The position numbers and the translations under genes are program-made. The notes beneath the pieces are model-generated. The model was not told the DNA's origin. It did not search any database and saw only the letters and a program-made list of their open reading frames with translations. DNA of 64,000 nucleotides, taken from positions 36,939,001-37,003,000 of the forward strand of contig NC_084761.1 of the NCBI RefSeq assembly GCF_028858725.1. Reading direction: 5' to 3'. Shown one piece after another: positions 14,199-28,600 of this stretch. This DNA is from Colius striatus (lineage: Eukaryota; Chordata; Aves; Coliiformes; Coliidae). Position 1 is the first letter of the stretch. Every line of letters starts with the position of its first letter.

Positions 14199-16485
14199 TA
14201 CAGCAAGCCTAAACTTGAAGGAAGCTATTGCTCTATTCAGAAAAAAAATCAATAAGTGAGTTCACAAGTGATCCCTTCTTCATTTTAACATTGAACGGGA
14301 GAATTGCAGTGTTGAACTCTATTGTGCAAATATATAGCAAATAATTCCAAATGCTCTGTTGGATTAAGTGCTAAAATATATTAACTTCTTTATTATACAT
14401 GCTATAAAATGACACTAAAAAGTTCAAGTTTCTGCAGTAACAATTACCTTTACATATATTCTATATATGATTGCTACCATTTTTGTTTTAAATACCCAGA
14501 ATAAAGATATACCAGTTCCAGTATAGTTGTGGTTTTTTTCATAAACATCTACCAAAGTCCTGTACATAACCAAAACCTCATCTACAAGTTAGTTTTCCAG
14601 GTATGCTACTTTGGTTGTCCTCTCATTCTCCCTTCCCTTCTTTTTAAAGCACCTTTCCACATGCCCCACTCCCTGATTGTTACCTCTTAACCTAAAATTC
14701 AGTCCCCGCCCTTTAATAAGCCAAGTTGCACAACCACTGACAGAGAAGCAGCTGGTGACATTTTTCACCTCATGGAACACCGCAATCTCCAGATCAGACA
14801 TAACATAATTCTGTCTAATACCTGACACCAACAGGGATTACTTTAGACCCAGGTTTCATTTCCTAGCCCTGTATAGGGGTGCTTTTCCATACACAAGTTG
14901 TACACATGTTACCACGGCCCAAGTGCAAAATAGAGTACCTGGTGGTCTCAGCTGCATGGCATTCAAAAAGCAGTCAATGTTACAGGCACAGCCTATTTTA
15001 CAGTTACAGCATATTTTACAGAAAATAACCCTAGTGATTTTTCTCCATGGTTTTATCCTCAAGTAGCACCAACCATTTAAAATTTGCACCTTTCGTATAT
15101 ACATATACATACACCTTTTAATATTTTATATACACACACATCATTTGTATGTTTACTGTAGGAGAAACTTATTTACAATTAGTTGGTAAAATTAAACTGT
15201 ATCAAGTTACAGTACACTAAAAGAAAATTGGCATTTGTGCTTTTTGTTTGTACAGGAGTAGTTTTTGTCATTTCAAAAAAGTTTATGGTTTTTATTTGCA
15301 TCAAGACATGTCACAAGGAAAAAAGTTAGAAAACAGCTAGGACTGAGAATTACAGAGCATTAGCATTCCTCATATGCCCCTGTAAGTCTACAGAACAGCT
15401 GCTTTCTACAAAAATTCTACTTTTGAACACCTATGTGGCTACCCAAACTTAGTTGAAGATCTTCTTAATAAATAACACCACACAGTAGAGGAACCATGCA
15501 TCCTGTCTTGCACTGTGCACATTCATGAAATAAAACTTTTTCATTAATAACACATTAATAAAACGGCACTTGAACTTCACTTTTTACTCAGGACTTCAAA
15601 GTGCTTTTAAAAAGAAGGAAATACCCCAATTGTACATGGTAGTGATAAGAGGCACAAGGAATAAGGCTTGAATTACTATCTTCAGACACTGATCCCCAGT
15701 CATGGAGACCCAGGGCTTAAACTTTAGATTCTCCCCAATCTGTTTAGGGGGTTGGAGAATCCCATTTTTTCAGATAATCTCTACTCTTGAATGTAGACAC
15801 TTGTTTATAATCTGTAACATTAACCAAAAAAATTGCAGCTCCACAGTGCAAACAGTCCAGCTATACTTCAGTAACGGTACTTCTCTTGAAAGCATGAAAA
15901 AGTTCCATAAGAAAGCTGTTTAATTAAAAAGTGAGCTACGTTTAACCTTCACAGCAATTTAGTAAATACAAGTAGTCTGATATAACAGGCTGGAAGTACC
16001 TCTTTGACCAGGCTGACAAGTATTTTCTGGCCAGATGTAATTTCAACACTAGGCTACATAAAAGCAACCACTTTCCTCATCTCTTTACACTCCAGTAAAC
16101 CAAAAAACAGACTCAAAAAGTACTGCTAAGATACATAATATTAAATAACTTATTAAAAACTAACAGTAAATTTTAGGGGGTTTTTTTGTTTGTTTTTTTT
16201 TCCTTTTTAAAAACCCACAAAGCCTGTAAGGCTGGGTGCTGAAGGAAGACTGCTGCTGTCCATTTCAGGAACATACAGTACCTATACTATTACTTTGCAA
16301 GCACTTCAGTTGTTTTAGGAGTAAGATGTCTTCTGTGTCCTAATAGGAAGTTGTAGGATTCACATTCATTTCAGGAAACATTCACCACAAGCTGCTCTTC
16401 CTTTAGCTATTATTGTGCTTTTTCGTAATAGGTTTCCAGAGGCTTCTTGTAAATGGATGTTTCTTCTAGTCCTTCTTTTGACAAA

Positions 16486-16615
16486 TTACCCTCTGGGAGA
16501 TGGCTGCAGGATCCCTTTTTCTACAAGGTGAGATTCCAGGGCTTTATACATGCTTAGTTGGTGCTCAGGCTGCAGTATCAATAGCTGTTTTAGTAATTTG
16601 CTGGGATTTGGACCC
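16486..16615 (-). CDS. CDS1: CDS1 exon 13 (stop codon)
   Basis: Codes the end of Arg402 and residues 403-444, starting [20 protein letters not shown] and ending [11 protein letters not shown], then TAA at 16486-16488. The acceptor is TTTGTCAG. This tail decides the paralogue: human CDS1 reads GPNPSKVLQQLLVLQPEQQL and ends EKGILQPTLKV, while CDS2 has a different ending. Confidence 0.97.
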
Positions 16616-19600
16616 CTGACAAACAAAGAATAATATTTTTTTTGTGAGCAGCAGCTCTAAAGAAACTTTTCAACAGCTTAATTTTCTTTTTGCTGCACAG
16701 ACAATGCCTTCCCTTTTTGGAGGGATACTAAAGCGCTAATTTCTCCCAGTCTATCTCCTCAGGATGCATGGACAAGCATTACTGGCAACGTGTACTCCTT
16801 AGTTCAACCCGAACAGACACTAAAGTGCATTTATTTTTTCTTCAAATAGGGATATAATGAAGGTTTATGACAAATAAGATTCACTGATTCATCCTTAATC
16901 ATTATAATCAACATGTTTTCATGAACACATCTTGTTTAGTATTCTTCACCAGATAAGCTGTGTGCTACTGAACTAAATGGAAAGTTGGTCATTTGGTAAA
17001 AAAACCCATAAATTAAATCAAGCTTTTCTAACAAGCAAACTGATTTTTAGCTAATCATTTATTTACAATCTGCTTCTAAGATAGACCAAATATGAGGCAA
17101 AGCATCTGTTGCTGGAGAGGTATCTAATAATTATTTAGCCATATGCATTTACAAAACTAAGGGCATGTACTAGTTCAGACACCTGCAGTTCCTTGATCCC
17201 TCCCCACCTCAGGAACTACAATAACTAAAAGAATGGTCATTCTCGTGATTTCTTCTTGAAAGCTGGTGTGGTTCAGGGAAGATGAGCAGTACTTTTGAGA
17301 AGTTGTCTCCCCTCTTTACCTATAGTGTTTTGGTCTTAAACATAAAGTCTCAAGCCAAGCAACTGAGAAATACTGAAACATACAGGAAGAGGTACAGTCT
17401 CGCAACCTACAGGTTCTTCAGGATCCACACAGGGAAAGCAGGTTGCTGCAGCAGCTCTCCTGCCCAAAATCCCATCCTCATATTTCCTGGCAATCAGTAA
17501 ATTCTAGTAAAACTTCTAAGAGGCTGCTACACAAAACTCCATGGTATTTAGGACAAAAGTTACCTTCAACAGCAGTCTCAGGAACATTAAGGAATAGCTT
17601 TAACCTGCTACAAACCCTAGACAGTGACACATATTCTTAATGATTCTACATTTGAAATCATCGCCTAAATCAGCTTTAGATACTTACAATCTCTGCTACG
17701 CTAGCAGTGCAGAACATAACTGGTGGGAGCTAACTATGGTGCAGCTTCTGTGCAAGCTTAAGCAGTTAATAATGTAAGAAGTTCATACCTTATGAAACTG
17801 GTGATATAGACATGAACAAAAGTAGCCATCAAGTACTGACAATCAAAGCGATCCATTATCCCGCCATGCCCAGGGATTGTGTCTGCAAAATCCTTTTGGG
17901 TATGAAGGACAGGGAGAGGGGAAAAAAAAAACCAAAAAAACCCCAGTGAAACACACTAAGCATGTACTATTTGACAGCAGCACAATAAAGCTGCAATTAA
18001 GCTCCAGTTCCACTGCACTGAGACAAAAGTCAGCAAGAGTCTCATCTGTTAATGGAGTTTTTAACTGCAAAGGTGAACCAAGGGGTGAGAAGAAAGGAGA
18101 CTAGCAATCTGTCCACAGTACCACACAGGAAGACAACAGAAGGTCAAGTGCAGGTTTGCCAGTACTAAGTACACTTCTGTGCCTACACATACTTCTTTTT
18201 GTAGCAAGCCTCTTAAACTAATGACTGTTATTTCTTGCCTCTGCAGAACTTAATTCTCCTCTTTAATACTTTTATTGCTTTATCCTCTACTGATAGCTGT
18301 TGCTGAAGCACCTGTTACCTGTGAATATATAGTTTCTACAAGAGAAACAGTAACATGAGGACCCTTTCCACAGTTTAACATAGGCTTTGCAAGTTTTATT
18401 TCCCATTCACCTGCCATTTTTTTCCACTCAGCTCTTGGTAACCATAATTAAAAACCAAGACATGCTCTTGTTAGAGTGGCACCATATTGGCAAGGGCAGC
18501 CAAACATCTTGTGCTTTGGTTACCCTTAGACATCAGCATCTGTGTATGACACATGAAACTCAGGTATGATCTGATGGGTAAAACACTTGCTGGTGCTTCT
18601 TGGGCATCTACAGATTGCCATTCATTTCTAGCATATCTCATGTTGCTTGTCAAAACTGCTTCTGCAATGAGGCTTGGAAGAGTCATTATCAATCAAATTA
18701 TGAAATAGAATTAAATTCTACTCTGAAATTGACTTGATTTTGGACATTTCCAACACTAGTCATACATTAAATTCACAAAGTTTTAAGAATGACATGTATA
18801 GTTATCCAACAAAACTAAGTACTGCTGCTGATGCCAAAAAACAGCTCAAACATCATTACTAGAAACACTAGGTACACTGCTCTGTGCTAGAAACACTAGG
18901 TACTACAATGAACAATGAAAAACACCACCATCAACCCACCAATTTAATTCAAAAAGAAATCAAAGAAAAACTGGCTTACAGTGGTCATTACACACCTTGA
19001 TTTTGAAAGCTCTTTTAAATCCACTGGCAAAGAATCCTCCAAATGGCCCGATTAGCGAGGCGAATGTTGACAGTGCAAAGCTGTGCATCTGAAATGGGTA
19101 CATATTCACTGTTTCCTACAAAAAAAAAAAATGGCCAAGTATTTCAATATGTTTGATTTCAGGAGTTTTAAGCTTAAATATTTTAAAATGGGGGTGTTAC
19201 AGAGCACATTTCCACAAAGCTCCAGTTTTCCTTTCTTTACAGTATTACTTTGTGTCAGGAAAAGTAGAGACCCTGTTGAAAGCTGCTGAAAGGTCTGGTC
19301 ATGTGAACAGGATGAGGTATTTGGGGTTGCTAGAGTAGTTCACTTTAATAAACGATGTGGTTTTCAACCAATCCCTTAGTTGATCATACAGACTATAACC
19401 AATTCCATCATTTCCCGTCTCTGCTTTTCCAGCTCCATTTTATGTAAACAAAAGAGCTTTCCACAAATTCCGAGCATTGCTCTCCACAAACTTGCCACCT
19501 TTATGCCATTCACTGTCACTTCTTTCAATTGCTCTCACAAGATGGATATGATTTTTGGACCAATCCACCATACTGTCACCTTTGTGCACATATGGTAATA

Positions 19601-22600
19601 ATGGGAAAGAGATTTATCCCCTTAATATTTTTTTTACATTTAAACATTCCAGTTCTTACAGAAAAGAGACATTTCATTGGCAAGAAGTAACTGTTATGGT
19701 TTGGCTTTGTTGGTTTGGAGGTTTTTTTTTTATTGAGGATTTTTAGTTTGAGTTTTGAGGTTGCTTTTTGGTTTAGGGTGGGTTTTTTTGTCACTTGACA
19801 TGAGCACTTTCAAGTTAATGGTACAAGCTCCAGCCTTTGAGGGCTCCTACGCTGGCCTCATCCCTGAGAGCAGAGCACATCTCACCTGGCAAGCCTTAAT
19901 AAATGACTTTTGTAGCTGAAAAATTCTGTACCTTGAGTTTCTGATTTGCTTGGCTATCCTTAGTTACCAAGTAACTCCTTGACTACTTTGTGCAGCTATG
20001 TTTAGACATATTTAGGATAAACTATTCAGTTGGTCAAGCAAAAAAAGTTTCAGAGTTGGAATTATTATGACAGTTTTGTTGAGAGAACAAAAGGCTCAAC
20101 ATCTTTTGATATCAAGCAAAATGTGTTTCAAACATAACATCTGGTCATATTTCTGAGCGATAACATCAGGAATTTAGTAACAGAGGGAAAACAAAAACCA
20201 GGCTGTTGTCCAAACAAGTAACAAAATGTCCAAACACTTTGACTTTCTATAAAGAATGCTAAAAGTAATTCTCTCCTCAAAGGGCTTGTTAGAGTCTGAC
20301 AAAACTATGTCAGAAGTGCATGTGGAACTACTGTACCTTTTTAGGGCTGATAGGTCTGTTACACTCACATAGAGATGGGTGTTCCCATCTCCTTGCCTTT
20401 TACCAAAATATGCAATATAGCTGGACACAAGAAGATTTCTCTCTGCTCAGTCCCCATTACAGCTTTGTGCAGAAAAATCCTTTTTAAATTTGCAATCAAC
20501 TCCACAGTTCCTGAAGTGACAGCAAGTCTGGCCAGCAGGTCAAGGGAGGTTCTCCTTCCCCTCTACTCTGCCCTGGTGAGGCCTCATCTGGAGTACTGTG
20601 TCCAGTTCTGGGCTCCTCAGCTCAAGAGTGACAGAGAACTTCTGGAGAGAGTCCAGCGCAGGGCCACCAAGATGATCAGGTGAGTGGAACATTTTCCTTA
20701 TGAGGAAAGGCTGAAGGAACTGAGGCTGTTTAGCCTAGAAAAGAGGCGACTGAGGGGGGGATCTCATCAACACTTAAAAAAATACTAAAAATATGTATGT
20801 CGAGAGGATGGAGTGACACTTTTTCCTGTTGTCTCCAGTGACAGGAGAAGGAGTAATGGACAAAAGCTGGAACATAAAAGGTTCCACTTAAACAAAAGGA
20901 AAAGCTTATTTCCCATGGGAGTGAGGGAGTCCTGGCACAGGTTGTCCAGGGAAGGTGTGGAGTCTCCTTCTCTGGAGGTTTTCAAACCCGCCTGGATGTG
21001 TTCCTATGTGACATGATTGAGGTGAACCTGCTTCAGCAGGGGGTTGGACTGAATGATCTCTAGAGGTCCCTTCCAACCCCCATCATTTTGTGATTCTATT
21101 AAGTTCATTTGGTGTAAAAATAGTGAAGCTCCCTCTAGATGTAAATCTTGTTTTTCTAACTACCAATTGTAGCCATCAATTACTTTGAGTCTTAGGTTTG
21201 GTCACTTAGTTTGTAGTTTATGCTTTCTTCTTCTAACTACTTCTCTCCTTTTACACTCATGTAAAGTCTGCTGCCTTCCCTAGTGCTGTGCATTCAGTCT
21301 GCACTAAGCCACTGGTGAATCTACTTGTTCTGCATTTATCCCAGTCACCTCCAACTTGCCATAAAGGAAACATAGCAACAGACTGCTTTGTTTTTCTGGT
21401 ATTCTCTTCCCATTGGAGTGCCTCTGGAGCCTGTGACTTTGAAAACACTGCTTTGTATAGTAGGATAATGGACAACCTATTTCCTGACAGGTAAAGATAC
21501 AACAGCTCACTTAAAAAAAAATTTGCTATCTGGGTGTGAAGAAGAGGGTCAGTGACTACAAAGACATGGAATTATTACTGGTACTCCTTTTTTCACTCAG
21601 TAGGAAGCAATGGCACTAATGCACAAGGTGCTATGTGGTGACAAAAGTACAAGACCAGTCATACCTGCAGGCACACGCTAGTTGAAAAGGAAATGAAGTT
21701 TGGCAAGATTACTTAAGCTTGGTGCTGCTTCAGGCCTTAACAAGCCTTTGTCCACTTCCCGCAAAAATTTAAGAGTTTCTCTTCACAAAACCAGGCTTAT
21801 CTGCAAAATGCTGAAGTGACATCCATTCCCAAGTCAAAGAGAATACAGGCCATAAGAACACAGGCTGGTTTCTTTGAGTCACTCCAGCAATGCATTGCAG
21901 CTCTGCTTGTGTCACCATCTCGCCTGTATAAGCAATGGGTAGGCTCACATCATCAATTCAGATCTTACCCTTTAAGTCTTACCAGCATTCATATACCTTC
22001 TATAAAGGTTTAGAAAACCATTCAAGCTGGGAAGTACGATTTCAATCTTAACCAAAGCCTTGTTTTTTTTTTTCCTTACCCATCCCAAGACAGCCCGGAG
22101 CAATGGTGGCACAGAGTACTTCTTCATCTGAAAGAGCTCTGAAGGTTCACACTCTGTCACAAATCTGTTGGTTTCGCTGCTATATTCCACAGGGCAGACA
22201 AAGTATTGATGTTGAGCCAAGAAATAGGAAAACTGAAAAGCAAAAGTAGGACTCCTGAAATCGGCATTTGTTGTTATAGTCAAAAACGATACTGTAATGA
22301 TGGCTTTTTGCCTTCACAAGCTGAGGATAATGAAAATACTTTTAATAACAAAAAGACACCCATAATGGAGTAAAATCAATCTCTTTAAGTTGGAGAATGA
22401 CTCAACAAGGCAGACAAATGTGGACATTCAGTGATGATTTCCCAGCTTGTTTTCATTCTCGTATCTGTCATTCATATCTGCTGGATGTCTCTGTATTATA
22501 AAACCTCCAAATATTACCCACTCATCATTTCTTTGTGGTTCACTTCTCCATTAAAACATGTATGGCTTCTACCAAGTTTGGCAGCTATGAGTTCTGCTGA

Positions 22601-25600
22601 CCTTGGCAGTAAATTACTTGCCAGAACAGTTAGTGTAAGCTGTTACTATCTTCTGTGCATATTAGTTAGTGTAAACTACTTTTCAGGAGAAATGTCATGA
22701 TAGTATGTAATACAAAAATATTACTTCACAAAACAAATAATGCTATGAATAAATTTAAAAATAGGGCTCCAACTAATAGATAAAACAATTCCAGATATAG
22801 TAATAGCAAAAGAGGTCAATATAACCTATCCAGGAGAGGAACATGCCTTGTCTAGGCTTTCCAGCTAGTTACAAGTTGGCAGAATTCTGTAGCCATAAAA
22901 AAGCCTCTTAGGCTTTCAGCAGTTTGAGATGACCAAATTTGTCAATAACAACATTATTTCTAGTAATTTAAAAGCAGTTGAAGGTTGAACTTATACAAGC
23001 AAAGTCCTGTGGTTACTTACAAAAAACCCAAATACAACTGTGGAAAAGAAGCCTCCAATGAACCCTTCCCAGGTCTTCTTGGGAGACAGCTAAGCACAAA
23101 AAAGATAGCATTAGCTTTATTAGTTGCAACACTGAATGCTCTTTCTACTCTATTCCTGGACCTTGTTTGTGAAAATTAAGCTCCTACTTGGTTTCCAAAG
23201 GTATGTATGAGATGTAAGCAGTTGCAGCCACTGAGCAGGATAACTAGAGGTGCACGGAGGGAAAGTGTCACAGTTTGGTTGGTGCCACTGGGTAGTTTGA
23301 GGGAACAGAGAACTCCCTTCCCATCTGCTGCTGTGTCAGGAGGCTGCTGCCTGCCTCCAACTAAGCAGCCTGAGCTCCTTCAAGCAGAAGGCTTGGAAAC
23401 CTGCACATGCACCCTAAGGCTCTGTTGGAGACCTCTGACAGCTACTGCTGGGAATGGTCCTCAGGAGACACAAGCTTCCTACATACAAACTGGTAAACTA
23501 ATACAGCAAGCAACTGCAGGCCCAGAGAGTCCAAAGCGGCAAGCTATTTTCTTCAACAAATTCTATCATGTTTTTAATTTAGCAGCGGTTTAACATTGGA
23601 ACCAACTAAATACCAAAAAGTTAACATGGTCACATCATAGTCATTTATAAAAACAATATAAAACATTCATATAAAAATATAAAAAAATTCATAATAATTC
23701 ATGGCATTCTGTGGGGTCTTGCATATTCTACTACAATAGTAAAATTGCTACTTGAGCCTTTCTCAGTGCTACATCAGTGAAACCAAATGAGGAATACGTA
23801 TATAGGATGCAGAAATTTACTTCAAGTTGCAGTTTCTACACAGTAAACATACATATGAAATCCAAAAAGAAAGTGATTATAAATGATGATGCAACAGGCT
23901 CAAATTGTATTACACTGCAATGTCAATGTTATGTTCACATTAATCACAGTTTCCACTTAAAAATTTTCAGAAAGAGGGTAGTCAATTTGGTTTTTGAGCA
24001 AAGATGTGCATTATGCAGTACAGTGGAAAGTACTTTTTCTATTAACATAAACATTCTTGAACAAGTATCAAAAATGGTATAAATTGTAGAAGCTTGTTAG
24101 TGAGGAAGTGCCTAAGCACATACCTTGATTAATGGAGTTCTGCCAAAGAAGAATCCAAAAATGTAAGCAGCAATATCATTGCAGATAACACTTGAAATGG
24201 GAACCAGAAACCTAGAGAAACGCATCACAAGTTTCAAGAACTGAAGAAAAACAAAAGCTGCACAAACTTAAACATAGGGCGGAAATTGAAGCAGAAACAT
24301 TTATTTCTGGGAAATCTTTCTGTAGTATTTAGAAGGAATTAGGTTCACCTAGCTCCCCCCAAGAGCAACATGTTTAGCTATACTAGTTTTAGTCTTCAGT
24401 CAATCAAGACTGTTACAATTCATATCAGTTCAAGTTAAACTATGATTTTGGTGCATGAACCTTAAATGTCTAGCTTTTTCCTATCAGGCTTGAAGACTGG
24501 TACCACAGTTAAGAAGAAATCAACAGATATAAACATGCTAACATTATTGGCCACATTAAAGCAAGCAAATTCCTTGTGAAGTTTAATCATACTTATATTT
24601 GTTTAAAAAAAAAATCCTACTTTTACCCTTGTCAGTTCGGAGCAGCCTATGTTAGCTTCTAAGTGTTCTTTGCATGCAGACAGCATCTGAATTTGTTACT
24701 CAAGCCTGTTAACCCTTTTTTCCACCTTTTCAAAGCAGGGATGTATTAATAAGCCAAAAGTCAGATTTTGCAGTCATCTGCCATGTTTTCTAGCACCAGT
24801 GGAAATAATAGTTGACTAGCAAGGTAACGAGGTTCAGTTTTTGTACCGATCACTATGAAATAATTTGTTTATACAAACTTTGTAAAAGATTTTTTGGTTT
24901 TATTTCTAACTACGAGTGTATCTTTTCTGCAATAATCTCCCAGTTGTACATATATCAGGAAAAGAAAGAGGAGAACACACAGTATTTCGTCCATGGAAAA
25001 AGATAGATCATCTTCCATCTGTTTCTTCCTTCTTCCTCAACTTGTCAATTACCCTGTCCCTAAAGAAGCTGGGGGTGGGAAAACACACCTTCTCTTTGAG
25101 GAATGGTTTTAAGTAATAAAGTTTAACTGCATCATCATCAGAACTAAATATATCACCAGAAATGGGGCATTAAGGTGAACCAATGATAGCCAACTTTGAA
25201 CTCTTAAAATATTTTAAGTAATTTCAATTTATCTGAACAGCCAGGGAGGGCAGCCAGATCGGGGATTTAAAATTAAATGGTCCAATCTCAATAGCTCTGA
25301 GCAACCTGAAGCTCTCAAGTAATTGAAAAAGAATGGATATTCATCCATTCAACAAAATTATATGGAAACTATTTCACAAAGCATGCAAGCAATCCCATTC
25401 CTTGCAAGTAAATTAAGTGGTTGTTCAAAAGAATCACACATGTGGCCACTAACCAAGTTAAAGAGGTTTCTGCTTCCTCTTCTGTATCCTTTACCCCATC
25501 ACTCCAATTCCCCCTCGAACTAGACATTAATGTTTCTTTAATTTTTGTTGCTTTAACTGTTCCCATGATTACTTCCTAACCGAATCTATGTAAAAGAACC

Positions 25601-28600
25601 CACCTTTCAATTCAACAGAATTACAAATCAGTTTCTTATTGTCCCCTTACCAGATCATGCCTTCAAAGAGATTTTGGATGACAAGATGAGATTGAGTTAC
25701 AGTGATCAGCAAAGTGACATGAGTCCATGCGAACTGTTAACAATGCAACAACACAACAGTTAGTGAAAACACTGATCCATACACCTTGATAAATACTGGC
25801 ATGTCAGCTAGAGGGTCTACTTAGGAGCTCACAGCAAAGACCAGATCTAGCGATAATGTAAGGGATGTGTGCATACAGTATATCACAAGTTAGCTAGCTT
25901 TCTGAAGTAAGGACTGAAATTTCAACAGGTTTTCCCATCACTTACCTCCACCCAGATTTATTGAGCATGCAGTTTAACATCTGATTTAATGAGACCTACA
26001 CCTTCAGCATGAAAACAGCAAAGATATGTAAGCAATGTGATATTCTGTACAGACATACAACAGACATGTTAGAACAATAAAATGGCAATGAGCTACTCAT
26101 GAAAGAGTCATGTTACACAGGTGTGGATATCTCTCATAACAGAATACCAGTCCTCTTATGAAACATGAAAGTTCTCAGGATTAGTGAAAATGAAGTGTTA
26201 ATTTTGATGCAAATGGTCATTTAGTTATTTCCTCAGTAGTACTGTATGTACGTGGTGTTTATTCTGTAGTGTCAGTGTAGAATAAAGTGGTTTCCAAACC
26301 AGTAAAGATTCTACAATAGATTTTCTTTTTCAAAACCTTTTGGATCAAGAACTGGTAGCTTTTCCTTGAAACACCAAATCTATGCACTCCAAATGTGAGA
26401 GTGATTTAACATTTGGAATGCTCTGCTGAATTTTCCAACAGACACAGGAAGCCATGTGTTTTCCTATGTCCACCAGGAAGTTCAGTTAACACAACTCAAG
26501 AAGGTTGAAAGGGGAGGGTACGTAAGAACTGCCTAAAGGTTTCTGAAAATACTAGCTGCTGGTTAATTGAAGCATCTCTGCAGCAAAATTTTTAGTATTT
26601 GTACAGTGATATTGGAACACCACTTAAACCCAAATGGCTACTCTGTTTGTCCAAACATTGTGTTACCACACAATGGATACATAGCTTCTCTATGTTTTAC
26701 TGTAGTTCTTAGGTAGTCACACCTTGATGTTTTCTGGGCAGGCACTGACAACACTTTTTTTTTTTCCCCCAGAATGGATAAAAAGGAAAAAAAAAAAGTC
26801 ATTCAAAATATAATGTATTTGCCTTGTGCCAATCTGAAGATGAGGACTATCTCTGCTAGAAAAGCTGTACCTCCCTGTCAGGCAAGTTGAAGGACACAAC
26901 GTTGTTCCCTGAGTACACTGAGGGATCCTCAATGGTAAAGCAGTACCCAAAGCACTGTAGAAATGCAGGGGCTAACAGCATTCTCAAAGCTTTAGGAAAC
27001 CTTAAAGGTTGCACAATGCCATGACTGCTCTAATTCCTTAAAGACAGGAGCTGTACAGCATTACTGTTTTACTACTGTTTCTAACCATTCCTACATAGAA
27101 GTGTGTGTGTGTGTGTTTGGGGGTGACAGGGAGTGGGGTGGGGCAGGCGTGCATTTGTTTTAATTTGGTTTTGGGTGGGTTGGTTTGTTTTTTACCCAAA
27201 ATATTACAAAGCTAGCTTTTGACCTGTAAAATACATGTAAAAAAAGGGTTAATGCTCTCTTAATTAGCTCCTATGCTGTCTATTAGGGGGTCAAATACAA
27301 GAGATGAGGACAACGGTTTCTTTTAATAGGTTAACAACCTATGAGGCACAGCAGAGCAGAAGACCATAACCACTGCGAAATGTTACAGAATAAATTTTTG
27401 CACAGAGTTGAAGTTCTCTTCACAGCACTTCAATGAGGTCTCTACAAAGCAACACTTGAGTCACAGGAACCGCTTCACTATGCTGAACTACTTGGTCTTA
27501 GACCTAGGAGGGAGATGCACACCCAGTAATGTCTTTTGTATCAGCCTATTCCTAAAGGAAACGAATCACATTTTAAACGGACAATGCCTCACCAACGACA
27601 GCTTGTATTAGCTGAAAGGTCACATACAATAAGAATAAGCTGCAAGGTGAACAAATACTGAACAGCCCAACACCATTTGAATTTCACGTTATTGTCAGCT
27701 TAAGCACACTTTCTGCACCCCTCTTCCAAGTTATTTTATGAACATAGGGACGTGACTATTTCTGGTGACATTTATAATGTGACTGCAGCAAAGTGGGTAA
27801 TACACACCATGTAAAACTGCAGACGATAATGTTTCTTCACTAAACTCAAAACAAACACGCAGAAACCTGTAAAACAAAACAAGTGTAGTTTGTACCATCT
27901 TATATTTAATCACACTGAGCTGGGATATACCAGTAATTCTCTTTCTTTGAAGCTGTTTTTAATGCTTCTGCTGCTAGAAGCATTTACTTGTATTTGGTTA
28001 AAATGCACTCATAGAATTATTCTCATTAGACCACAAGATTTAGTTAACATCAGTAAACATTTCATTACTTTACAAGGTCTCATTGTAGACATCAATTTTT
28101 AGGGCAGGAGACCATCACCTTTAAAAACTGCTCAAAAAACAGGTTGACAAGTTGGTTGTTAATAATAACAGAAATCATTGAAAGGAAAAGACCATCTTTC
28201 TCCTTTTCCCCTGACAGGCATGCTGCTGCATGCAACACAAGCACGAAGTGTGGGTGCTGGAGAATTCCACCAACTGAAAGAAATGTTCTGTGTGGCTAGT
28301 GGAGCACCTCTTCTCCCCTAGCACAACTTCCCATGCCAGCAAGGGTCAGAGTCCCTCAAAAGACTCTTAACCCTGGGGACAGTCCCCAGGTGAGCCCACA
28401 ATCCCAATGTGACAGCCACCAAGGAGCTCTGCTACACTCTGCCTCTGGCTTTTGCTCATGACTGTCTTGCCTCATCTCTCCCCTCACTGCCCTTCTGTGG
28501 TTACAAGGCATTAGTTAAATTAGTTTCCCCAAGCCAAAGCCTACTGAGAAAGGTCAAGTCTTACAAAGCTGGTTTCAAGTTTACAATCAAAGTACCAAGT

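Larger units (their letters stand above)
13877..16485 (-). other. CDS1: Probable CDS1 3' UTR
   Basis: About 2.6 kb of AT-rich, repeat-poor sequence follows the stop codon in the gene's direction. Its extent is inferred from the minus-strand AATAAA signals at its far end and from a run of TGTA[A/T]ATA motifs that occur on the transcript strand only. The exact cleavage site is not determined and shorter forms are likely. Confidence 0.5.

Noticed and set aside
20375-20683. 102-codon ORF as a host exon
   Set aside because: Its second half is CR1 reverse-transcriptase-frame sequence; antisense to CDS1, with no splice support.
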